Shown here one piece after another: positions 14,111 through 21,980 of a stretch of DNA of 21,980 bases. Within the stretch, counting starts at the first letter, position 1. Each line of letters opens with the position of its first letter. The notes under the pieces were generated by a model. The model worked only from the letters and a program-made list of their open reading frames with translations, was not told where the DNA came from and did no database searches. Location: the NCBI RefSeq assembly GCF_946480385.1, contig NZ_CAMLJP010000105.1, positions 1-21,980 on the forward strand. Reading direction: 5' to 3'. Source of the stretch: an uncultured Azospirillum sp. GTDB taxonomy: Bacteria > Pseudomonadota > Alphaproteobacteria > Azospirillales > Azospirillaceae. The position numbers and the translations under genes are program-made.

Positions 14111-14962
14111 ATGACCAACATCCGTCCCGTCGCCGCCCTGCTGCTGGGTGGCATGCTCGCGGCAAGCCCCGCCCTGGCCCAGTCGAAGGGGCAGATCGAG
14201 CGGCTGCAATCGCTGGAAACCCAGGTTGCGGCGCTGGGCGGTCCGGTGGAGGTGGCGCAGCTGTCGCCCTCCGTCGCCGCCGATTTCGAGATCCGGCTGC
14301 AGAACCTCGAACGCGCCATCCAGGACCTGACCGGCAAGTACGAGGAATCGACCTATCAGGTCACCCAGCTGCGCGAGCGCCTGGAAAAGGTGAACGCCGA
14401 CGTCGATTTCCGTCTGAAGGAGCTGGAAAAGGGCGGCGGGGCCACCGGAGGCGCCATGGGCGGTGCCATGGCAGACGCCGCGCCGTCCAAGCCGTCGAAG
14501 GCCGCCGACGACAAGAAGCCGGCCGACAAGCCGGCGCAGACCGCCGCCGCCAATCCGCCCTCGACCGCCGGCCTGTCGCCGGAAAAGCAGTATGAGCAGG
14601 CGTTCGAACTGCTGCGCAACTCCGACTATGACCGGGCGGAGAAGGCGCTGCAGGAGTTCATCGCCAAGAACAAGTCCCACGCCTATGCCGGCAACGCGCA
14701 ATATTGGCTGGGCGAGAGCTATTACGTCCGCAACCGCTTCCCGGAGGCGGCCCAGGCCTTCGCCGAGGTGCTGTCCAAGTACCGCACCAACCCGAAGGCG
14801 GCGGACAGCCTGCTGAAGCTGGGCATGACCCTGCAGCAGATGAACAAGAAGTCGGATGCCTGTACCGCCTTCAACCAGCTGCTGACCAAGTTCCCCGAAG
14901 CTTCGGCCAGCGTGAAGCGCCGCGCCGATACGGAGCGCAAGCGCATCAATTGCCCGGCCTGA
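14111..14962 (+). CDS. cpoB: Cell division coordinator CpoB (YbgF), periplasmic TPR protein
   Basis: The product has 283 residues. Its signal peptide is cleaved after A-L-A at residue 23. A mature N-terminal coiled coil (about 25-115, QIERLQSLETQVAAL, LQNLERAIQDLTGKY) forms the trimerisation region. A Gly/Ala/Lys/Pro-rich linker (116-155) and C-terminal tetratricopeptide repeats (about 158-283, KQYEQAFELLRNSDYDRAEKAL, NAQYWLGESYYVRNRFPEAA) follow. CpoB coordinates Tol activity with septal peptidoglycan synthesis. AGGA (14097-14100) lies 10 nt before this ATG; an in-frame GTG start at 14057 lacks support and would spoil the signal peptide. The stop overlaps the tilS ATG in TGATG. Confidence 0.95.
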   Translation: MTNIRPVAALLLGGMLAASPALAQSKGQIERLQSLETQVAALGGPVEVAQLSPSVAADFEIRLQNLERAIQDLTGKYEESTYQVTQLRERLEKVNADVDFRLKELEKGGGATGGAMGGAMADAAPSKPSKAADDKKPADKPAQTAAANPPSTAGLSPEKQYEQAFELLRNSDYDRAEKALQEFIAKNKSHAYAGNAQYWLGESYYVRNRFPEAAQAFAEVLSKYRTNPKAADSLLKLGMTLQQMNKKSDACTAFNQLLTKFPEASASVKRRADTERKRINCPA

Positions 14963-16311
14963 TGGTCGGGGCCGGCGACTCCGATCCGGTATCGCGGGAG
15001 GAGTTTGCCCGTGTGATGGCGGCGCTGGGCGGATTCGAACCGGCGCCGGCCGTCGCCGTCGGGCTTTCCGGCGGCGGCGACAGCATGGCGCTGGTTCTGC
15101 TTCTGCGGCATTGGGTCGCAGAGTGGGGCGGAAGTCTGCTGGCGCTCACCGTCGACCATGGCTTGCGACCCGAATCGGCCGACGAGGCGGCGGCGGTCGG
15201 GCAGGCGATGGCTCGACTCGGAATTCCTCATCGCATCCTGCGCTGGGAGGGGGAAAAGCCCTTGGCCGGATTGCAGGCGGCGGCCAGGGCGGCGCGGCAC
15301 CGGCTGCTGGCGGCGGCCTGCGGCGAGGCCGGCATCCTGCATCTGGCGCTCGCCCACCATCGCGACGATCAGGCGGAGACGGTGCTGCTGCGGCTGGCCC
15401 GCGGTTCCGGCATCGATGGGCTGGCCGGAATGGCCGCGGTGCGCGCCGATGGGGCGGTGCGGGTGATCCGGCCGCTGCTGGGCTTTTCCCATGACCGGCT
15501 GCTGGCGACCTGCCGGGCGGAGGGTATCGATTGGATCGAGGACCCGTCCAACCGCAATCCGGGCTTCGCCCGTGCCCGGCTGCGCGCCGCCGCCGATCTG
15601 CTGGGCGGGGAGGGGCTGGACGCCACGCGCTTGGGCGAGGTCGCCCGCCGTGCCGGGCGGGCGCGCGCCGCGCTGGAACAGGCGACCGCCGGGCTGCTTG
15701 CCGAGGCTGCGACCATTCATCCGGAAGGCTGGGTCACGCTGGCACCGACACCGCTGCTGGCCGCGCCGGCAGAGGTTGCGCTGCGGGCGCTGGCCCAGGC
15801 GCTGGCCGCGGTCGGTGGGCCGCATCCCGTGCGCGACGAGGCGCTGGAGCGGCTTTTGGACGCTCTGGCGGACGGGCAGGGCACGACGTTGGGCGGCTGC
15901 GTCGTGCGGATGCGGCGGGGCGCCGTCATGGTGGCGCGCGAACCGGTCGCAGCAATCGAGCGGCTGAGCGTGCCGCCGGGCGGACGGGTGCTGTGGGACG
16001 GCCGCTTCGACCTGCAGGTGTCTCCGCGGCATGGCACGCCCGTCACGGTCGCGGCGCTGGGGGCGGCGGGCTGGCGCGAATGGGTGGCGCGGCAGGCGGC
16101 GGACAAGGCGCCGGACCTGCCCGTGCCGGTGCGGGAAACGCTGCCAAGCCTTTGGTCGGGAACGGAATTGCTTGGCGTACCGATGGTTGGCGAACGATGC
16201 GGGTTCGACGCGGATGGACAGGTCCCGATGGACCGCGCGATCTTCCGTCCGCTTTCGCCGTTGGGAAGACCAGCTTTTACGGTTGTTTCGGACCGGCGCG
16301 GCATTATTTAA
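14962..16311 (+). CDS. tilS: tRNA(Ile)-lysidine synthase
   Basis: The product has 449 residues from this start. The N-type PP-loop ATPase signature SGGGDS is at residues 36-41. HHRDDQAETVLLRLARGSGIDGLAGM (shown here from residue 133 region onward) marks the TilS core, and WIEDPSNRNPGFARARLR follows. The C-terminal substrate-binding part is present but divergent. TilS adds lysine to C34 of the CAU-anticodon tRNA-Ile so it reads AUA. The ATG overlaps the cpoB stop by 1 bp but has no Shine-Dalgarno. An in-frame GTG at 15013 or ATG at 15016 has a very strong GGGAGGAG (14996-15003), so the protein may really start 17-18 residues later. Confidence 0.95.
   Translation: MVGAGDSDPVSREEFARVMAALGGFEPAPAVAVGLSGGGDSMALVLLLRHWVAEWGGSLLALTVDHGLRPESADEAAAVGQAMARLGIPHRILRWEGEKPLAGLQAAARAARHRLLAAACGEAGILHLALAHHRDDQAETVLLRLARGSGIDGLAGMAAVRADGAVRVIRPLLGFSHDRLLATCRAEGIDWIEDPSNRNPGFARARLRAAADLLGGEGLDATRLGEVARRAGRARAALEQATAGLLAEAATIHPEGWVTLAPTPLLAAPAEVALRALAQALAAVGGPHPVRDEALERLLDALADGQGTTLGGCVVRMRRGAVMVAREPVAAIERLSVPPGGRVLWDGRFDLQVSPRHGTPVTVAALGAAGWREWVARQAADKAPDLPVPVRETLPSLWSGTELLGVPMVGERCGFDADGQVPMDRAIFRPLSPLGRPAFTVVSDRRGII
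16283..16310 (+). promoter_or_regulatory. Weak candidate promoter for ftsH, overlapping the tilS 3' end
   Basis: TTGTTT (16283-16288), a 16-nt spacer and TATTTA (16305-16310) lie in an AT-rich island at the end of tilS. The second box overlaps the tilS stop codon. Each hexamer is a partial match. No clear heat-shock (RpoH) promoter was recognised, although ftsH is often heat-inducible. Confidence 0.3.
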
Positions 16312-16393
16312 TCAGGGAACGTGCCCGTAGGAGTCCGGGGTGCGGCCTTGTCGGCGCACCGCATGGCGATGGGTTCGCAGAAAGGCGTGTGAC

Positions 16394-18331
<1,938 letters not shown>

Positions 18332-18355
18332 GGGCTCTCAGGGGCTGACATGAAG

Positions 18356-18386
18356 AAGGCGGCGCTGCGAGGCGCCGCCTTTTTTA
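18356..18386 (+). terminator. Rho-independent terminator of ftsH
   Basis: A perfect 10-bp GC-rich stem (18356-18365 with 18372-18381) with a 6-nt loop is followed by a T-run to 18385. It sits 24 bp after the ftsH stop and between convergent genes. In the reverse direction only a weak TTCTTC follows the stem, so it may partly serve the minus-strand gene too. Confidence 0.92.
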
Positions 18387-18431
18387 TTGGGAGAGTTTCT
18401 GGGGTGGGAGAGCGCGTTGCCTTCCTTACCC

Positions 18432-19595
18432 TCAGAGCGCCCCCTTCTGTTCGCGGCGGCGGTCGAGCGCCACGTCGAACTGGCGCAGCAGCTTCTGCAT
18501 GCCTTCGAAGTACAGCTTGCGCGACGGCGTGTTCTTCATGCAGCGGGCGTCCAGATGGGCGACGCTGGTCAGCGCCGAGACGCAGTAGCCGAGCAGCCAG
18601 TAGCGCGAGCGGATGCTGCGCAGGTAATCGCGGAAGGGCTCCGGCTGGCCGTTCATGAAGCTGCTGAACGATGTCTCGTAGTCCGACAGGATGGTGCGGA
18701 TGTCGAGCAACGTGGTTTCCAGCAGCTTGCCCACCCGCTCGATGTGCATCAGCAGCTGGGTTTCGTAGGGCTTGTGCATGCGGATGTCGACCGGGATGCA
18801 CTCCCGCGACTTCAGCCAGGTCAGGATGGTGCGGGCACGCGGGGCGATGCGGCGCAGCTGGTATTCGTAGAAGGTGGTGCCCTTCCACGCGCTGAAGATG
18901 GTGTCGGCCTCCGAGCGTTCGATGCCGAAGGCGGAGACGAACAGCCCGGCCTCTTCCAGGTTCGGGTTCCAAATGGCTTCGAGGAAGCGCTCGATGCTCT
19001 GAGCGTTGCCGTTGCCGCCGGACAGCGCCTTGCGGACGATCGGCTCGATGCGGGCGCGGATCAGGCGGCGGAGCTGGTGATCCTCTTCATTGGAGATCAG
19101 CCAGTGGCGCGGATCGACGTTGACCTTCTCCGCCTCGAAGCAGGTCTTCAGCAGGAAGGCGTCGAGCGACGGCACATCGTCGATCATCTGGAGCATCTTC
19201 ATGTCGCCGATGATGCCGTTTTCCTGCGGCCCATGCTTCAGGCCGAACTGCTCTTCCAGCAGGGTTGCGCTGTTGCGGCCGCGCAGGTAGATGGCGATGC
19301 CGCCGGCTTCCGGTGCTCGGGCGTTGTGCGGCACATAGATGCCGGTCTCGACCGGGCGCTCGCCGCCTTCCAGCTCCTCGTCCTCGGCGATCGGATCGCC
19401 GCCGTCGTCTTCGCGGTCGTCGAAGTTTGGGTATTTGAACAGGATGCAGTTGTTCAGGCCCTGGGCCTTGAACATGCGCTGCTCTTCCGGAATCTCGCGC
19501 GTGATGGCGATGAGGTTCATCGACACGCTGGATCCGCCATAGAGGATCTGCTCAAGGATCGGAGAAACCGAGTCCATTTTCTTGCGAGCGCGCAT
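18432..19595 (-). CDS. Conserved-looking protein of unknown function
   Basis: I do not recognise this family. From the ATG at 19595 it has 387 residues. Met codon 19577 (381 residues) and an upstream GTG at 19625 are alternatives without good ribosome sites. There is no signal peptide or membrane helix. The N-terminal part contains LEQILYGGSSVSMNLIAITR and QGLNNCILFKYPN. An acidic stretch (about residues 60-80) follows, then a mostly alpha-helical C-terminal two-thirds with repeated Arg/Leu helices (LRRLIRARIEPIVRKAL, YETQLLMHIERVGKLLETT). Coding character is strong and the gene fills the space between the ftsH terminator and fabI. It has its own AT-rich upstream region. It could be a lineage-specific cytoplasmic protein. 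Confidence 0.8.
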   Translation of the reverse strand: MRARKKMDSVSPILEQILYGGSSVSMNLIAITREIPEEQRMFKAQGLNNCILFKYPNFDDREDDGGDPIAEDEELEGGERPVETGIYVPHNARAPEAGGIAIYLRGRNSATLLEEQFGLKHGPQENGIIGDMKMLQMIDDVPSLDAFLLKTCFEAEKVNVDPRHWLISNEEDHQLRRLIRARIEPIVRKALSGGNGNAQSIERFLEAIWNPNLEEAGLFVSAFGIERSEADTIFSAWKGTTFYEYQLRRIAPRARTILTWLKSRECIPVDIRMHKPYETQLLMHIERVGKLLETTLLDIRTILSDYETSFSSFMNGQPEPFRDYLRSIRSRYWLLGYCVSALTSVAHLDARCMKNTPSRKLYFEGMQKLLRQFDVALDRRREQKGAL

Positions 19596-19633
19596 GAATA
19601 TTACCCAAATCCGCGAATATTGCACAAATCATA
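19596..19633 (-). promoter_or_regulatory. Promoter region of the unknown gene with paired GAATATT repeats
   Basis: On the minus strand TATGAT (19628-19633) matches the -10 consensus at 5 of 6. A start near 19620 would lie about 25 nt before the ATG; no good -35 is seen. Two direct copies of GAATATT (19596-19602 and 19615-19621, plus strand) start 19 bp apart. Each contains the palindrome AATATT, so they could be an operator over the start site. Confidence 0.35.
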
Positions 19634-19653
19634 AACGCCGTTTTTGCAAACGC

Positions 19654-19683
19654 ACAGAGGGATCGGCGCACCGATCCCTCTGT
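19654..19683 (-). terminator. 13-bp perfect hairpin, probable fabI terminator
   Basis: A 13-bp perfect stem pairs 19654-19666 with 19671-19683 around a 4-nt loop. It is about 48 nt after the fabI stop. On the minus strand it is followed by GCGTTTGC, a poor U-run, so termination may be weak. It lies next to the promoter of the downstream unknown gene. Confidence 0.5.
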
Positions 19684-19730
19684 TCGTCATGCGATTGCAG
19701 GCGCCGTTCTCCGGCTCAACCGGCTGGATT

Positions 19731-20579
19731 TCAGCCGGCCTTCGGCGTGCCGCCCAGCGAGCCCAGCAGGCTGGCGACCTCGGCCGCCTCGTCCACCGCG
19801 ACCATGCCGACGGTGTGATAGCCGCTGTCGACATGCATCACTTCGCCGGTGACGCCGCTGCCCAGATCCGACATCAGGAACAGGCCGGCGCCGCCGACCT
19901 CCTGGATGGTGACGTTGCGCTTCAGCGGGGCGTTCAGCTCGTTCCACTTCAGGATATAGCGGAAGTCGCCGATGCCGCTTGCGGCCAGAGTCTTGATCGG
20001 ACCGGCGGAGATGGCGTTGACACGGATGTTGCGGCCACCCAGATCGACGGCCAGGTAACGCACGCTGGCCTCCAGCGCCGCCTTGGCGACACCCATCACG
20101 TTGTAATGGGGCATGACGCGCTCGGCGCCATAGTAGGATAGAGTGAGCAGGCTGCCGCCGTCCTTCATCAGCGGCACGGCGCGCTGCGCCACCGCGGTGA
20201 AGGAGTAGCAGGAGATGTCCATGGTGCGCAGGAAGTTGGCCCGCGTCGTGTCCAGGTACAGCCCGTCCAGTTCGTTCTTGTCGGAAAAGGCGATGGCATG
20301 AACCACGAAGTCCAGCCCGCCCCATTCCTTCTCGATGGCGGCGAAGGTCGCATCGATGCTGCCCTCGTCCGTCACGTCGCAGGGCAGGACGAGCTTGGCG
20401 CCGACCTGCTCGGCCAGCGGCTTCACCCGCTTCAGCAGCGCATCGCCCTGATAGGTGAAGGCAAGCTCCGCCCCGTGCTGGGCCAGGGTGGAGGCGATCC
20501 CCCAGGCGATCGAACGATCGTTGGCCACGCCCATGATCAGGCCACGCTTGCCGGCCATGAGCGGCATCGGATTGGACAT
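19731..20579 (-). CDS. fabI: Enoyl-[acyl-carrier-protein] reductase (NADH)
   Basis: The product has 282 residues and belongs to the short-chain dehydrogenase superfamily. It catalyses the last step of each fatty-acid elongation round. The FabI-type nucleotide motif GVANDRSIAWGIA is near residue 17. The catalytic set matches E. coli Y146, Y156 and K163 as Y149, Y159 and K166 (LSYYGAERVMPHYNVMGVAKAALEASVRY region). The position equivalent to E. coli G93 is alanine (A97, HAIAF). The ATG at 20579 has GAGG (20585-20588) 5 nt upstream; an open frame extends 40 codons further but runs across the promoter. It is monocistronic or leads into the unknown gene through a hairpin. Confidence 0.96.
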   Translation of the reverse strand: MSNPMPLMAGKRGLIMGVANDRSIAWGIASTLAQHGAELAFTYQGDALLKRVKPLAEQVGAKLVLPCDVTDEGSIDATFAAIEKEWGGLDFVVHAIAFSDKNELDGLYLDTTRANFLRTMDISCYSFTAVAQRAVPLMKDGGSLLTLSYYGAERVMPHYNVMGVAKAALEASVRYLAVDLGGRNIRVNAISAGPIKTLAASGIGDFRYILKWNELNAPLKRNVTIQEVGGAGLFLMSDLGSGVTGEVMHVDSGYHTVGMVAVDEAAEVASLLGSLGGTPKAG

Positions 20580-20634
20580 CGGAACCTCGTGAACGACGGA
20601 TGTGCTGCGGGTCGAGCCGCGAAAAGTGGGGCGC

Positions 20635-20662
20635 ATCCTACACGAAAGCGCCCACCGGTCAA
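20635..20662 (-). promoter_or_regulatory. Sigma-70-type promoter of fabI
   Basis: On the minus strand TTGACC (20657-20662), a 16-nt spacer, then TAGGAT (20635-20640). It is the best promoter match in the window. The predicted start is near 20628, with a leader of about 49 nt that carries the fabI ribosome site. Confidence 0.65.
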
Positions 20663-20697
20663 ACCGACGCGGGTGGTCCGGCCGCAGGAGGCGCCGC

Positions 20698-21980
20698 ATG
20701 GCTCACCCTAAGCACAGTGACGGGCGCGAGGAGGAGGAACGCAGCCGCATCCTGACCGGCCTGAGGGAGCTTGGCGGCTTCTTCGGCCATTCGATGCTGC
20801 GCTTCTACAACGACAACTGCTTCCAGACCGCGGCGGCGCTGACCTACACCTCGCTGCTGGCCATCGTGCCGATGATGACCATCGGCTTCGCCATCTTCTC
20901 CGCCTTCCCGGCCTTCAGCGCGCTGCAGCTGCGGATCCAGACGGCGCTGGTCAAGAATCTGGTGCCGGAGATCGGCGACGCGATCCTGGAATATCTCGGC
21001 CGCTTCATGGCGAACGCCGGTCAGATGCCGATCTTCGGCGTGATCGGGCTGGCGGTGTCGGCGGTGCTGCTGATCTGGACGATAGAGGGGTCCTTCGCCA
21101 CCGTCTGGCGCGTGCGCGAGCCGCGATCCTACGTCACCCGCATCCTGTCCTTCTGGGCGGTGGTGTCGCTGACCCCACTCTTCGCCGGTGCCAGCCTGTC
21201 ACTGTCCAGCACGCTGTGGACAGCGCTGGAGGTGGCGCATCTGCAGGGCGTGGTCCACCCGCTGGCGGGGATCGGCATGCTGCTGCCGTTCGGGTTGCAA
21301 CTGCTGGGATGCACGCTGCTGTATCTGGTGATCCCGAATCGCGACGTGTTCTGGCTGGACGCGCTGTGCGGCGGCGCCATCGGCTCGATCCTGCTGGAAG
21401 GGTCGAAGGCGATCTTCGGCTGGTACATGCGCGAATACCCGGCCTACCAGACCATCTACGGCGCCCTCTCGGTGGTGCCGATCTTCCTGTTCTGGCTCTA
21501 CATCGCCTGGTCGACGGTGCTGTTCGGCGCGGTGGTCGCGGCATCCCTGCCGGAATGGCGGGCGGGCAAGGTCACCCGCGGCGGCATGGAGGGGCTGCTG
21601 CCGGCCCAGCGGCTGGCGCTGGCGCTGGCCGTCCTGCACGAGCTGATGGAGGCCAGCCGGCTCGGTGTCGGTATGCGCCGCCGTACGCTGGTCGGCCGGG
21701 TGCCGGTGGGTACGCTGCTGATCGACGGCATCCTGGAACAGCTGCGGGACGCCCATTGGGTTGCCCACACCACGCGCGATGCCTGGGTGGTCACCCGCGA
21801 CATGGGCGAGGCGACTCTGCTGGAACTGATGAAGGCGCTGGGCATCGGCATGCGCGGCTCCGTCCACGGGCTGGGCGGGCTGGACCTGCCCTGGCAGGAG
21901 CGCACCGCCCGCCTGCTGGACGCCGCCGAGGCGCGGCAGAGCGACCTGCTGAATGTGCCGCTGAAGACCCTGCTGAACGA
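20698..21980 (+). CDS. YihY/BrkB-family membrane protein (runs off right edge)
   Basis: At least 427 codons are open to the window edge. AGGAGG (20686-20691) lies 6 nt before the ATG. The YihY/virulence factor BrkB pattern is clear: FYNDNCFQTAAALTYTSLLAIVPM around residues 36-60, then five further hydrophobic helices, including PIFGVIGLAVSAVLLIW, a later LLPFGLQLLGCTLLYLVIP and YGALSVVPIFLFWLYIAW. Helices end near residue 285. A soluble C-terminal region follows (from about 286) with helix-turn-helix-like features. The family, once called RNase BN, is now regarded as membrane proteins of unknown function. It diverges from fabI, with 118 bp between the two start codons. Confidence 0.92.
   Translation, partial: MAHPKHSDGREEEERSRILTGLRELGGFFGHSMLRFYNDNCFQTAAALTYTSLLAIVPMMTIGFAIFSAFPAFSALQLRIQTALVKNLVPEIGDAILEYLGRFMANAGQMPIFGVIGLAVSAVLLIWTIEGSFATVWRVREPRSYVTRILSFWAVVSLTPLFAGASLSLSSTLWTALEVAHLQGVVHPLAGIGMLLPFGLQLLGCTLLYLVIPNRDVFWLDALCGGAIGSILLEGSKAIFGWYMREYPAYQTIYGALSVVPIFLFWLYIAWSTVLFGAVVAASLPEWRAGKVTRGGMEGLLPAQRLALALAVLHELMEASRLGVGMRRRTLVGRVPVGTLLIDGILEQLRDAHWVAHTTRDAWVVTRDMGEATLLELMKALGIGMRGSVHGLGGLDLPWQERTARLLDAAEARQSDLLNVPLKTLLN

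Noticed and set aside
16340..16393. An 18-codon N-terminal extension of FtsH
   Set aside because: It has no ribosome site. The GTG at 16394 has AAAGG and gives the usual [13 protein letters not shown] start.

Overview
This GC-rich window reads as a chromosomal housekeeping segment of an alphaproteobacterium, most likely Azospirillum or a close relative in the Rhodospirillales/Azospirillales. The basis is composition, the order ybgC-tolQRAB-pal-cpoB-tilS-ftsH, the zapA-6S RNA-fau arrangement, and the look of individual proteins. The genus is an inference, not a database result.

Layout. Positions 1-2136 (minus strand) hold the start of gap and all of tkt, a carbon-metabolism pair. A 398-bp divergent promoter region separates tkt from a rightward series: a small coiled-coil protein (probably DUF4164), zapA, 6S RNA (ssrS), fau, a YmdB-type phosphodiesterase and a DUF29 protein. 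Next come yebC, ruvC, ruvA, ruvB and ybgC, then the cell-envelope block tolQ-tolR-tolA-tolB-pal, which ends at a strong terminator. cpoB (ybgF) restarts from its own promoter, followed by tilS and ftsH, with a second strong terminator. On the minus strand lie an unrecognised 387-residue protein and fabI. A YihY/BrkB-type membrane protein diverges from fabI and runs off the right edge.

How the genes fit together. RuvA, RuvB and RuvC process Holliday junctions. The Tol-Pal genes, CpoB and ZapA all serve cell division and outer-membrane constriction. FtsH is the membrane quality-control protease, TilS modifies tRNA-Ile, FabI makes fatty acids, and 6S RNA with Fau follow the classic ssrS-ygfA pairing.

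The most unusual object is inside ruvC. The resolvase domain keeps all four catalytic acidic residues but is fused in frame to a DUF559 (Vsr-like, PD-(D/E)XK-type) nuclease domain. The added segment is bounded by two inverted copies of a REP/BIME-like palindromic repeat. From outer hairpin to outer hairpin the segment is 513 bp (171 codons). Removing it on paper restores a 189-residue RuvC that uses the same stop codon, 3 bp before ruvA. This looks like a nuclease cassette mobilised with palindromic repeats and inserted without breaking an essential operon. No transposase, CRISPR array, prophage, tRNA or rRNA was seen.
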